From NCBI GenBank assembly GCA_028023455.1, contig JAQFVV010000003.1, forward strand, positions 644,001-708,000: a stretch of DNA of 64,000 nucleotides. Direction: 5' to 3'. Shown here piece by piece: positions 35,901 through 48,465 of the stretch. The stretch's first letter is position 1. Every line of letters begins with the position of its first letter. The notes below the pieces were generated by a model, which had not been told where the DNA came from, ran no database searches, and saw only the letters and a list, made by a program, of their open reading frames with translations. This DNA is from Epiperipatus broadwayi. Lineage: Eukaryota; Onychophora; Udeonychophora; Euonychophora; Peripatidae. The position numbers and the translations under genes are program-made.

Positions 35901-37878
35901 TTTTATTTACTATATTAAAATTAGCAAATATTCCATATTAGCATTCAATAACACAAATATCATTCATAGAAAAATGCATAAAAATGGCATTTGTTTATTT
36001 ACAAAATATTTTCTGAACAACAAATATTATATAATAAATAGAATATATCATTTATCCATTTTATAAATGATGAAACAAACATTTCATTTCTTTTGACATA
36101 AGAATATAATAATTTCTATGAATAAAACTAGACATATAGTTAATTAGTTTCTTTCATTCAAGCATTTATATGTTCATTATTAATATTTATTAACTTCTTC
36201 ATCATTTACAAAGTCTTACTATTTCAGATAACAGTTCTAATTTGATAAAATCAAAATAATCCAAAAGAGAAAGGTCTGTAAACAATAGCAATATTCAACA
36301 TTTTTAAAAAAATGTAATGTTTAAATTTCTTGTAGAAAAATATTAAATTCATTTTAAAGTTAATGAAAAATGATTCAAAAGTTATAGCATTCAGCAATAA
36401 AAGTATCATTTCATGATAAATTTTAGACATTATAAAACAAGCACATTGACAATTAATTAAAGTTCTAGCAATATGTAATATCTTCTGTAAAAATTTACTG
36501 TTGTCTTTCAGCATTGCGACATGCTGCTTCCAGAATTCAATGCATTGATCGGAGCTTCTAATAGTATAGAAACAGATGTGTTTGAAGTATGATGGAGAGG
36601 TTAAGTTATAGGCCTGAATAGATAACTATTTTAATACTGCATGATTTTCTAACAAATAATATATTATTAAAAAATTATACTGTAGAATGTGGATAAAAAG
36701 ATAATGAAAAGAAATGATGAAGTGTGTTTAAAGTGTGGTGGTCAATGCTTAAATACAGTAGATCATGTGATAGGTAATAAAAAACTTGATTGGCATGACA
36801 TATAAACTATTAATTAATATATTGGCAGTGACATATAAACTATTAATTAATATATGCAACCTAATTAAAAGATCATGTTTTGTCAAATATTGCTATAAAT
36901 AACTCTAATTAAAACATCTGGAAATTTTGAGAGACATAAATTATATCATATGCTATAAATAATTATTATTTAGAAATTATTACTATAACAATAAATAATA
37001 TCTTAATTTAAACATTTTTTAAATATTTCCAAAATATTGAACTTAGTTATTTTAAAATATTAGATATTTTAAAATCATTAAAGACAAAAGCATTACATTA
37101 CTTTAGTTTTTTAATCAGAAAGTTAAAAATAATTATTATTTTATTTTGACTTTTAATTATAAGTACAAATTGATTATATTCATGCATATACAATGACAAA
37201 TATTAAAATAACTGTTTAAAATAAATAATCTAAAATTATTGGCTAAACATTAAGATTTTCTAAAATAAAAACCAGATTAGAATATTACCAAACTAGTTTT
37301 TATAAACTACCTTTAAATAAACCGCAAGTTAACTAATTACAGTACTGAGAATTGATCATGCACTTTTAAAACTGATTTAAACATTTTAAATTCATTTGTG
37401 TTAATTAAAGTTAATAAAACAAAATTTAATTATTTATGTGTTTATTTTATTGATAATTTATTCTAATAAGTGTGTATAACAATTAACATTACAAATATAA
37501 TTTTTTTAACTATACTATGTTAAGAATAAATTACTGGCTGATCCTAACATTATAAGATGAAATAAGCTTCACTGCTAGGTTAAAGTTATTTAAATTTATT
37601 TATATAGATCTATTTTAAATAGTAATATTTTATAATAATAACTATAATTCAGTTCAATGACTTATCACTATAATAGTAATAGCATTTATTTGACAGAAAA
37701 TAAATTAAGTATTTTTTTTAGATACATTATCACAAAAACTTAATATGATGTTCTGTCAACAGAACTTAAGGTTACAATATATATGATATATTTGAATATA
37801 CAAAATAAATATACATAATCTTATACTAGTATATATATATATATATAAACATTACAAGCATAAAGCTAAACTAGTCAA
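31892..37878. other. unassigned A+T-rich DNA with small tandem repeats
   Basis: No gene recognised. It holds the TA tract above, a two-copy 53-bp repeat at 34,530-34,645 (catggttggcatcaca at 34,552 and 34,605), and a two-copy 33-bp repeat at 36,794-36,856 (acatataaactattaat). Frames at 35,264-35,545 and 36,251-36,514 (minus) and 35,824-36,066 (plus) are rich in Ile, Tyr, Phe, Asn and Lys, as expected by chance in such DNA. Confidence 0.5.
32943..32990. repeat. (TA)n microsatellite
   Basis: About 48 bp of TA repeats without interruption. Confidence 0.95.
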
Positions 37879-38020
37879 TATAAAATCAAAACTACCCCAA
37901 ATCTAAAATTAAACCAGACCAGAATAAAAATAATATTAAAACACAACCTAAGGTTTCACTGCTACAAGCAGACTTCTCAAGTGTAAAGAAATAAAAAAAA
38001 ACCACACATTATATATACTA

Positions 38021-38287
38021 TTAAAAACTACCCACAAATCCATTCACTTCCCATCCACCCTTAATATTAAAAGAACTCTTAAATAAGTTAATTGCTTCAG
38101 AATAATAAATTTTCAATAATAAAGACTCTTTAATTCTTCTTTTGATTTCATTTCTCTCAAAGAAGACAACCTTAGCTTCATCAAAATCAATAGTGTGGCC
38201 TGTATCTTTTTCATGGACATACAAAGTAGAGTTAAAAATAGATATCTTAGTTCTGCTTTGTATGTCCATGAAAAAGATACAGGCCAC
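38021..38287 (-). pseudogene. Penelope-like GIY-YIG endonuclease C-terminus (left copy)
   Basis: Mirror image of the right copy: an 88-codon frame on the minus strand with the same DTGHTIDFDEAKVV and KRRIKESLLLKI blocks and the same GGWEVNGFVGSF end. It differs only in the residues read from the spacer. That both copies remain open over the whole arm is consistent with recent duplication. Frames in other phases of the palindrome are shadows. Confidence 0.6.
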
Positions 38288-38461
38288 ACTATTGATTTTG
38301 ATGAAGCTAAGGTTGTCTTCTTTGAGAGAAATGAAATCAAAAGAAGAATTAAAGAGTCTTTATTATTGAAAATTTATTATTCTGAAGCAATTAACTTATT
38401 TAAGAGTTCTTTTAATATTAAGGGTGGATGGGAAGTGAATGGATTTGTGGGTAGTTTTTAA
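38195..38461 (+). pseudogene. Penelope-like GIY-YIG endonuclease C-terminus (right copy)
   Basis: An 88-codon open frame. Residues about 26-70 contain the order H..DTGHTIDFDEAKVV, then ERNEIKRRIKESLLLKI and a following N (in EAIN). This fits the end of the GIY-YIG nuclease of Penelope-like elements ('H...NH.FDF..TKVL..E.N..KR...E...I....N'). The first residues run through the palindrome spacer and the opposite arm, so the true element part begins about 38,256. Reverse transcriptase, the GIY-YIG motif itself and the N-terminus are missing, so it cannot be functional. DIRS-like or other GIY-YIG-bearing elements are an alternative. Confidence 0.6.
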
Positions 38462-38651
38462 TAGTATATATAATGTGTGGGTTTTTTTTTTGTAGTTCTT
38501 TACACTTGAGAAGTCTGCTTGTAGCAGTGAAACCTTAGGTTGTGTTTTAATATTATTTTTATTCTGGTCTGGTTTAATTTTAGATTTGGGGTAGTTTTGA
38601 TTTTATATATATATATATATATATATTCTATATATATTTATATATTTATAT

Positions 38652-38661
38652 TTTCAAATAT

Positions 38662-38699
<38 letters not shown>

Positions 38700-38714
38700 A
38701 TTTAATATTTGAAA
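38652..38714. repeat. hairpin with TA-rich loop
   Basis: tttcaaatattaaatat (38,652-38,668) is the complement of atatttaatatttgaaa (38,698-38,714), separated by about 29 bases of TA. It lies just outside the Penelope palindrome. Confidence 0.85.
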
Positions 38715-40759
38715 CTTACAGCTGCACAATAATATGTTATAGATTCCAAAGAATAAAAAATCATAAATGCTATATAAACTGAAATACCCCAGAAGTACCT
38801 AATTTTCCTTGTTTGTGGGGGAAAATCTTTTATATTGCATATGTATATAATCATATTTTTTAAATGTTATTCTTTAATTTTTTACTTTATGTTATAAAAA
38901 TGAAATATGCCTATGAATATGGAAAGGAGAATTTTTAATAGCCATTCTAACTATCATAAGAACAATTACAAAGACTTCAGACTATTAAAATAAAGTATGG
39001 AAGATATATGTTACAAGTAGCAAGAAGATATTTGAAACAAAATATACAAGTGAGAGAACAAATGTAACACTGAAACAATTAAAAGACTAAAAAGAAGTTG
39101 GGTTGGTATGTATTACTAAAAGAGATGATAATTTAAAAGAATGTAAAATAATTTAAGAAAGTGTGCTAATGTGATAACAGCACTACCATGTGATAAAAGA
39201 TATCTTTGTGCAAGGTAAATTTTAGGCTTCCCCATTTTCTAATAAATAAAATTTGTAAATTAGAAAAACTTGAAAATATGGTTTTACTCATTTAACATGT
39301 TTGGTAAATACTTTAAGTGTTTTATTCATTTATTTCTAGAAAATAAATAAACCCAGAGATCATGCTGAAATAAAACAAATTAATGTTCAAAAACTAATTT
39401 TTGAAACAATAATTAAATAATACCTTAAAACAAAAATATTTATTTAATAAATTTAAAATATTTAATTTTATCTTTCAAAATATTTGATACTATTTTTTGG
39501 ACAATTCTCTGATATTGCTAGTAGAAATAGAAAATATCTGCAAATAAGATAATTTCTTAAAAAAATAAGTGTTTTTATCACATATAAAAGAACCACCACC
39601 ACACACAACCATGAAGGCATTGCACTTCTCCTCCTCCTCTCAGACTGGTTCTGATATTATATAAACAATTCTAATTTATGTACATGATTATTAAAAATAT
39701 TATCTACAGCAGAGTATGATTCTCTTGAATGCTTTTACTTTGAGCTCCATTCCACATGGTGAGGAAAAAAGAGAGATGGACTTATCTCCATTATTTTTTC
39801 TAAACCAATATTTAGATCAACTTTAAGTGCATTGTTTATTTTAAAACTCATTCAAAGTCTCTCATGCATAAACTTATTCACATTTTCTATTAACAAAGTT
39901 ATACTTCTTCAGTAATAAAATATTTATATTATTATTTAATTGTCATGTGTGTGTTATTCCACTAATAATAATTATAATTTATTATAAATAAAATATCTGA
40001 TACTTTAACTTTTATACTTAGATTATTTATTGATATAACTTTAATATTTCATTAAAGCCACCAAACTAGGTCAATTTTATAACATGTCTATTTTAATCTT
40101 TTCATTTTCATTAGCAGCTAATCATTAAATATAGTTCTTTGTTTTAAAAGATCAATTACTTTTAATTCAGAACTCCTCATGCACATAACTTGTTTACATT
40201 TTTTATTAAAGAAAATAAGGTAATTTCACTTGTTTTCATTCCATAATAAAATGTGTATGCTACCATATTATTTTATTTTTTAATTCTTGTTATTAACTAG
40301 GTCTTAATATATGTATTATTATACTTTATTATATAATATGGCAATTAGAAAATTAGTCAGGATTTATTTAAGGGAAGACATTTTAAATTTTCATATTTAG
40401 ATTGTTTATTCAATACATTTTTAGAAGCCACTAAAATGTTTTATGCTTTATTTTGTTTATTTATAGATTATATTGAATAACTATATAAAAAAAATAATCA
40501 AACACTTGATTTGTTTTACTAGATGTATTTTTAATTTTGTCATTTGTGCAACTATGTGCAGGTTTTATTATAATCAAGAGAATTGCATTAAAAATATCAT
40601 TATCATGTAATTTATTAAAAATTGCATATTTTGGCATGCAATAATATATTTTTAAAAATTATGTTTTTTATTTATTCTGATATCCTTAGATTTGAATTGT
40701 ACTGTGTTATGGATCAATTATGAGTTTTTAGCTAGAGAACAAACTTGAGTTCATGTCCA
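38715..40759. other. unassigned A+T-rich DNA with an old tandem duplication
   Basis: No gene recognised. Between about 39,840 and 40,450 two diverged copies of a segment of roughly 310-380 bp can be discerned: tctcatgcataaacttattcac near 39,860 against ctcatgcacataacttgttt near 40,174, and acttagattatttattg near 40,016 against atttagattgtttattc near 40,397. Confidence 0.4.
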
Positions 40760-40990
40760 AGGAAAAACTGTTTAGTAAAACGTGTAAAATAAAAATATGG
40801 CATAAAGAAAAATATAATATTATTATTAAATATAGAAAAAGATATTTAGTAAAACATGTAAAAAGATAATACAGCATAAAAAACTGATAATATTGTTTTT
40901 AAAAACAAGAAAAACTATTTACTAAAATATGTAAAAAGATAATACAGCATAATAAAAAAAGAGAGAAGGATAATATTGTTATTAAAAAAG
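40760..40990. repeat. 73-bp minisatellite, three copies
   Basis: Anchors tttagtaaaacgtgtaaa (40,771), tttagtaaaacatgtaaa (40,845) and tttactaaaatatgtaaa (40,918) give a period of 73-74 bp. Copies 2 and 3 share aagataatacagcataa. Confidence 0.9.
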
Positions 40991-41229
40991 CCTTGCACAA
41001 GACAGCATAGGAATTGTTCCTGGGACTTCACATTCCAGAGTCAATGATTACTCTAAATTGAAGAAGACATATAAAGTCTGTAAAATATCATTTATAAACA
41101 TAATTTTATAACATGCAGAATTACTGTAATTATGAGGCAATATTTTTAAATTAAGTTTTATTTTTAAATAAGTTATTAATACTAATGTGGTACTTCTTAT
41201 ATAAATTAGGATATTTAAATAAAATTGAT

Positions 41230-41690
41230 TGGAAAATCTAAACATTTCATTTACATATAAATTTTATTAATTATTGTGATGAAAGAGCTTGGTTTGCTAC
41301 AATTGTAGAATATATATGCAATATATTTCAAGACAGACAATTGTCACAATAAGTTAAATTAAAGAAGTATTCTTTTTATATTTAAATAAACAATATTTAC
41401 AATTAGAATGTGCTTCTAATAATAAAATAACTTAGAAATCTAAACATTTACATATAAGTTTATAATATTAACTATTATGACAAAACATATTTGGTCTGTT
41501 TTGGTTTAGTGCAATAATAAGAGTAGATTTGCTGTGTTTTTGATCTCAAACCTCGAAATTCAAGGCTCTGACAATTTTACAATAAGTTTAAATGAAGTAT
41601 TTACACTCAGAAGGTATTTCTATCAATGAAGTGATAAAAAAATGTAAACATTTTTATTTACATATAAATTTTATTAGATATCTTGGTGTC
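41230..41690. repeat. diverged tandem repeat, about 203-bp period
   Basis: Anchors tctaaacatttcatttacat (41,237), tctaaacatttacatataag (41,439) and tgtaaacatttttatttaca (41,643) give periods of 202 and 204 bp. The copies share a motif like attatgacaaa followed by ttggt and a later caattgtcacaataagtt/caattttacaataagttt. About 70% similar. Confidence 0.65.
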
Positions 41691-44600
41691 TTAGCACCAT
41701 CATTACTTTGTGCTCTACACAATCTGCACACCCGCACATGTCAATCCTGTGTAATGCAATAAAGAGAGAGGCTAGGGATTAAACTTGGAGAGACACTTAT
41801 CTCATAGTGAATTAATAATGGTTGAAAATAATGATGATGATGATTTCAGACAAGACAAATCTTTTTAACATGGAATATCATAGACAACAATATTTTTTTC
41901 ATGTTAACCATAGCCAAAAGAGAAAATATTATATTAAAACTATAAGACAGCACATATCAAAAGAAGTCCAATCCTAAACATATAATGTAATGAATAACAA
42001 TTATTATATTAGTATATTTCAAAAATATTGTTTTAATATTTTAATACAACAAAAATTAAATTAAAAAAATATATGTAAAATATAAAAGATTTTTTAAAAA
42101 AAAAGTGTTTTGTTTTTGAACATATGTACATTTTACCTTGTTACATTGAACACTGTGTAATCCTCAATGGGTAAGTGTACCCGAAAATTTTTGTAATCTT
42201 TTATTAATAAAGGTTACCTTTGAAAGTAAAAAAAAATTATTATTTATACAAAAGTACTCACGCTTTTATAAAAATTTAAAAAAATCATATTTGATCGCTT
42301 TTTTATTTTTTTTATTAAAATAAAATAGAAAACAAAAAGATTTTTGACTAATTGCATAAAATGCATGTCTAAAAGTAAAGAAAATGTTTCTTTCATCTTT
42401 TTAAAATTTTTATCACTGCATTCATTAGCTCAAATTTGATTTATTATTCTGCAACTATTCTCCATGATAAAAATTCTCAACCACTTCTCAATTCCCATGA
42501 TAGCAACTACCTAAAGTATTGGGGACTTCGTTCCATCTACATTTAATATCTTATATTAAGAATAAATAATCATTGTGCTGTAGAAATATTTTTATTTTTT
42601 TTAAAGACATTTATCAATACTTTCGTTATCTCAAATTGTATTATCTCATATTTATCCACAAATGAAAAATAGTTAATATAACAAATAGGGAATAGAGATA
42701 TTTGAAAAAAAGTCAAAACTGCATCAAATCACATTAAAAGTGTTTAAAAAGGTCCTTCAACAACAACAACAACAACAAATAAATTAAAAGTTTCTATTAC
42801 TTTAAAAAATTGTTTCAAGTTTTTAATTTCTTATAATTATTTTTTTCATGTTTCCAATATTTTTTTTTATAGTATAATATCAACAGATATTTTAAGCTAA
42901 TGAAATTTATACTAAGAGTATTGTATTAACTGCCACTATTTCTATATCCGTTTTGATTAAAATTGAAATTTTATCACATAAGGCAGTATTTTATGTTAAA
43001 TATTTATATGTAAGGTTTATTCTATATATATAAACTATAAAAATTGCCAATTATTTTAGTTATATAACACACATTATTCTAATTCTTACATGAGAAAACT
43101 TGAAAAAGTTACCTACGAAGTAAAAAAAAAAAAGGACAACTTTCTAAATAAAAAAAAAAGTCATTTGTCATTGCCAAATTCTTTTTATCAGCTATCTGAA
43201 CTCATTAAAATAACTTGGAATCACAGACATTACAAATAACTAGAAACCATTTCTAAGATTTTAACTTCATCTTTCATTATCCATGAATTTATGCTAACAC
43301 TTTGAAACAAATCTTTAGAAATACTGTTAACTGACAACAAACATTTTTAAATGTCTATTCTCAGAAGTTTAAAGTCTGTCAAACACAGACTTTTTTTTTA
43401 TTTAAAAAACATTAGTATGTTATATCAGAGTAGGTTTACAATTAAATTGATAAAAAAAAAAACAATGTCTGTATGTGTATCGGATCTTTTTACTTTAAAT
43501 AATTTATTTTTAATATTAAATAAGCAACAAGCTCTCTTCTTTATTTCACATTTTGCTCGTATTTCTAAATCAAAACAACTATGTAATAGTAGAATAAATT
43601 AATGGAAAGTAAATGGCAGTATAAATATATTTATTATGACATTATTCGCCCTATTGATTTGCAGTCTTAACGTTAAACAGTAGGTTAGAGGTAAAAAATG
43701 AGTAGTGTCTGCAAAGAGTAGTTAGTATCTTCTACCCCAAAGCAGATTATAGAAAGAAATCTGCTCTTTGTGTCGATAAATTATTGGAAAAACACATGTA
43801 ACTATTTTTTAAATGCCATATGACTTCAGAGCAATAGAAATGCTTAAAACAATGCTGAAAGTGAACAATCTGTTATAGGAAATCAAAAAAATATTTTTCA
43901 AACAATCCATCAATAGATAATTCAATTACTTAATGATGTGACAAATTTGACTAGATAATCTCAGTTAAAACATCAAGATAAACGACCTAATTTCTGAAAT
44001 GATCAGTTTATACACATTTCTAAAAACAGCATGTTGTGTTTTGTGTATAATGTAATCATAAATGATATTTTATATAAATAATGTATTCACTGTTTCAATT
44101 TTTTATGAGACATAATCTAATAATAATCACAATTTTAGTGCAATTGTAATTTTAAACCATTTTGTATATTAAACAATTAAATAAATCAAATCAAAACAAA
44201 TTCAGAAAGTCAAGCATCACTAAAGTATCAAAATGACACACACTCATTACTTTCATTCAGTTGATCAGATTATAATATTTTTTTTATTTTCTCCAAATAA
44301 GAATTTATCTGGGAACCTTTAGTTTTTTGATCATTTTTACACTTAGCCATTTTAGTTATTTAATACATCAACCACATGCCTTTAAGAGAGACTTTTAATA
44401 ACTTAAAAAAAACAAAGGTCTTATTTTTCTAAATAACCTTTAAATCACTATTATGCTAGGCCATTTCAGTTAGTTAAAATATTTTCACATCCAAATAAGA
44501 ATCTTTTAATACCTTTGAAAGTTAAATTAAATTTTATTCAAATTTTATATGATTGATGATGGCTAACAAAAAAGTTGAAATATTTTAATAATTGAAAACA

Positions 44601-45199
44601 AAATAAATTTTCTTTCATTGACTAAATTTTAGTCACAGTAATAAATCAAAATATCCATCTAATCATTATAAATAAATTAATAATTGTTTCTTCATTTCTT
44701 TTATCTTCTTTTAAAATAATCTACTCATAATTAAATATATATTTAAAAAATCTTCAATCTATCTTTTTTTTTCTTCAAAGTTTGTTTAATTAAACAAGAG
44801 TCATATAATTTTTATACTAAATCATACAAAAAAATAAATACACCTTGTAGTTTAGTCATATATTATAATTATTTCCAGTAGTTTAAAATCTTCTTTAAAT
44901 AAACATAAATAAAAGATTGCAAAATATACCTAATCTGAAACAATACTCACAGTGAGTTTAAATACAAAATTTAATTATATTTATTGTTCTTAGTATATAA
45001 AAAGGCATTAAATTATTAAAATGAAAATTTTCTCATAACAACAAATAAGCAAAAAATAATTAAATTCAAAATTAAAATTGAAACTATTTAATTAAAATGT
45101 AGTGAAGTACTATTAAAAGAGAATTAGATGAATTGAAATTTTTATGTTTAGGATAGATAATGGAAAAACAAAGATGAGTAAATATCAGTGAATGTAGAG
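41691..45199. other. unassigned A+T-rich DNA
   Basis: No gene recognised. A less A+T-rich stretch at 41,690-41,800 (gtgctctacacaatctgcac) shares a motif with 49,160 (tgctctacacaatcaagtg) but is not otherwise identifiable. The frame at 43,351-43,602 (plus) has no motif. Confidence 0.45.
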
Positions 45200-45442
45200 A
45201 AAATTTTAAACTTTATTTAAACTTTTCAAATACAAACAACTTGTTAGTAATAACACATAAATAGACAACACAGGTTAGTAATTACACAATATTTCGAGTA
45301 GTATTATTCTCCACTCTTCTTCAGGTGTTGCTGGCCTATATGCACAGTGACAATGTTTACTTAGAAGTTGAACTCGCACCTTTAGATTCTTGAATAATGA
45401 ATTTAAGGCAAACGCTCTACCAACTGAGCTATTCTTTTAATA
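45200..45442 (-). mobile_element. tRNA-derived SINE with hammerhead-like segment
   Basis: On the minus strand the element opens with a tRNA-like head: TAGCTCAGTTGGTAGAGCG is a near-perfect Pol III A box, and GGTGCGAGTTCAACT about 55 bases later is a good B box (45,366-45,436). A body of about 160 bases follows, including CTGAAGAAGAGTGG and CTACTCGAAA (45,284-45,328). It ends at a segment with AATAAAGTTTAAAA, which resembles a poly-A signal region. This head-body-tail order is typical of SINEs. No convincing target-site duplication was found. Confidence 0.75.
45284..45328 (-). ncRNA. hammerhead-like motif in SINE body
   Basis: Minus strand: ACAC; CUGAAGA (fits CUGANGA); one extra A; hairpin GAGUGG/CUACUC (six pairs with one G-U); GAA; AUAU as a two-pair stem III; U; then GUGU pairing with ACAC. 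The layout is that of a type I hammerhead, but the extra A beside stem II and the two-pair stem III make activity doubtful. It may be a decayed ribozyme or a chance resemblance. Confidence 0.4.
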
Positions 45443-47829
45443 TCTTTTGTGTTGTATATAGTAATATGTTGGACTATTTCCAATATCTAGTTGAATTATT
45501 AAATGGTTTTAGAACATTTTATAATTTATTTATATTTTAAAAAAACATTCAATTATTACTGTGGTATGGAGCACAGTGTTTCAAGTGGTATTTTTTCTTC
45601 TTTGGATGCTGTTGATCTTTGATGGCTACCATAGCACTCAGATTCATAAATATTAATTTAAGAACTCACTAATTAATTAGGCTAATCAGTCAAAGACAAT
45701 TGTCAGTAGATGTTTTATATGTTTATCAGGACTCTCCTCATTTCTTCATTATTTATTTTTAAAGACAAGGTTAATGAGTGTTTTTTAACTATTACGAACT
45801 ATCACACTAAGTTTATATATGAAAGTACTTGCCATTTAATATGAGCAATGTCTTTATGTTATTTTTACACCCTCTTTTTTGCCCAGTATATTTTCTACTC
45901 CCTAATTAAACATATTTTCATTGGTACATACATGGTTTTTTTATTTTACACACATGCAGCTTTTTATTTTTAATCATTGTTTTATGTTATTTTAATTGTT
46001 AATTTGTGAGATGTCTACTTTCAGTAATATGTTTTCTTTTCTATCCACATGATATTTCATAGATTTTATTTTTCAGTATTTTAATTTTAGGTTTGTGGAA
46101 GATAGGATATTTCATAGTATTTGGGAAACTGTTCTAATATTATGTTAATTGCAGATGCATTTTAATTCATCTATCATCACTGTTATACATAATACAAGAT
46201 ACATATCATTTTTGATGTTCCTTTTTGTTGTATATTTAAAGTTTTTTAATGTTAGCTCACCCTTTGTGAACCAAGTCAATGTCTTCTGAACAACTTGTTT
46301 TTGCTTTATTCTACAGTAATAAACTAATTCTATTTCCGAGGTTTTAATAATAATTGAATGCATATTTTAAGTATTGTCCTAATGGGGGAAGGGGGGAGTA
46401 CATGCTTTTTAAAGAATAGTCTTGATTTTGCTATGAGCTAATTTTATTACCAGGAATATCTAACAATGCCAGTTGTTATTTTTGATCTAATTCCAGTGCA
46501 AATATATCCAGAAAAGTGTATATAAAGTTTGAATTATTCTAAAGACATTTAACAATTCAACTAATTTATGGAAATAGCCTAACATGTAACTATAAATAAA
46601 ATATCAGCACAAACTTTCAAACAACAATACAATGTAAAATGTTATTTTATATGAGATATTAATTTTCATAATATGTTACTTTTCATATTATAATCTATAT
46701 ACTTGTTTTATTTTTTTAGATAAAAGGATTGCAATCTTTTAAATAATGACCATAATATTTGATTTACACATAGGATATATTAATTTTATTGCTTTTTAGA
46801 ATAAAATTTGAATGATTCATATTAATAAACAAATTTAATAAAATAAAAAACGGCTATAGACCCCTGCTCCTGTGTAGTATTTTTAATAATTGAAGGTTTA
46901 CAAGTAGCTAAGTTTCTTAACTCAGTCTTTAATTGTTTATTATTTATAAAAGAAAAAACAGTATTAAATTTAATTTGAAATTAATTAAAAAAAGTTAACA
47001 ATATGGAATTCATAAAAAATAAAAAAATAAAAACAATCATAGTACATGATGTTGTCGGTGACTGCATTCTTTACAAAGTTTTCTCTAAGCTATACATTTT
47101 TCACTTCAATTTAAAAAAAAAAAAAAGAATTAATAGTCTTGAAGAATCCTGTGTAAAAACTGCTTATGAGAAAAGCAGGATTTTTCTAAACAAAAGTCAT
47201 GGGTTTAACAACAATAAAAAATATTAATTTAAGTTATCTTCATGGTTTATTTATATCTTGCAAATTAGTAAGCATTAGCTAATTCTAAAAATCAAAACCA
47301 ATTACTTTTTGATTTATTTTGTTTTTAAACATTTTCATATTTATTTCATATCATATACATAGAATTGATGGGGAAAAAAAAATCATAAAACAGAATAGAT
47401 ACAGAATGAAAATTTTTTAAATATATAATTAATAAATAGTGACCCATTATTATTTTTTTAATCAATTAATATCCTGCAGTTATACAATAATTATTTTTTC
47501 TAAAATTTATAAAACATTTGTAATCATTTTAACATCAATTTTTTTTTGGTTTTACTATTCTCCCAAATTTACTGTGTATTTTTAACATATGCCTAGATAG
47601 GATCATGTTTGCAGCTTTTCCTTTCTATAACATATATATTCGATATTTATAACCAAACATTTCTCTTATTAAATGTTCATACTGTATATCATTCATCTTC
47701 ACTGTTTTTCTTATGTTATTTTACGTGTAGCTTTCCTTTACATGATATTTAATAAATCTGTTTAACTCAATCATTTCCATCAACTCTTTTTTACATTTTG
47801 GATCATCTCCCCCCCTCCACTCCATTTCT
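45443..47829. other. unassigned A+T-rich DNA
   Basis: No gene, RNA or repeat family recognised. Frames at 46,145-46,363 (minus) and 47,003-47,227 (plus) lack motifs. Confidence 0.5.
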
Positions 47830-48465
47830 TGTTTTTCTCTAAATATATTCAAAATGTACATAAAATATACACAATTAATTTCATAAGATGTATATTTTTT
47901 AAAATTATGTGTTTCACGTGTTTCAGTATTCTCAAGCAATCTTTTCCTTGTCTTTCTTCTCTATATTTTAAAATAGTTATATTCAAAATGTGTATCATGA
48001 ATTCTCACATTCAATTTTATAAGATGTACATTTTTGAAATTATTTTAATTTTTTGTTTGAATTTGTCCAGCAATCTCTTTCTCTCTTTCCCATCCTTATT
48101 TCTAAGTTAACATATTCAGAACGTGTGATACAAGTACACATATTTAAGTTTATAAAGCGTTTATTTTTTAAATTATTCTCTTTAGCTCACTTAAATTTCT
48201 CAAACCTTTGCTCTCGCTATTTCTGTCTCCTCCCTAGTTTTAAATGCATATATTCAAAATATGTGTCATAATACAGTCATTTAATTTTATGAGGCGTATA
48301 TTTTTTAAATCATTCTTTTCATCTTTCACGACTTCCTCTGTTATTCTCTTTCTTGCCTTCTCCTATCTCTCTCTCTGAATACTTATATTTAAATTGTGTG
48401 TAACAAACACACATTTAACTTTCATAGAAGTATATTTTTTTAAATTACCCTCATCATCATAAATT
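47830..48465. repeat. 135-bp tandem repeat with pyrimidine tracts, five copies
   Basis: The anchor atattcaaaatgtgt (variants) recurs at 47,845, 47,979, 48,112, 48,250 and 48,385, giving periods of 133-138 bp. Each unit has a block like cacatttaattttataagatgtatattttttaaattattct followed in most copies by a C/T-only tract such as tctctttctctctttccc. Open frames across it (47,829-48,110 and 48,053-48,271, plus) are products of the repeat. Copies are diverged, about 75%. Confidence 0.85.

Larger units (their letters stand above)
37879..38607. mobile_element. palindrome of two Penelope-like element 3' ends
   Basis: Left arm 37,879-38,226 and right arm 38,256-38,607 are almost perfectly complementary, differing mainly in an oligo-T length, around a 29-base spacer. 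Both arms point their coding strand outward from the centre, so each copy reads away from the spacer. The encoded peptide resembles the C-terminus of a GIY-YIG endonuclease as found in Penelope-like retroelements. Such elements are known for partial, tandem and inverted copies. TA repeats abut both outer ends (37,829-37,847 and 38,604-38,626). High arm identity implies a recent origin or ongoing gene conversion. Confidence 0.7.

Noticed and set aside
38113-38369. Two 75-codon frames (38,113-38,340 minus; 38,142-38,369 plus)
   Set aside because: They are out-of-phase shadows of the Penelope-like peptide in the palindrome arms.
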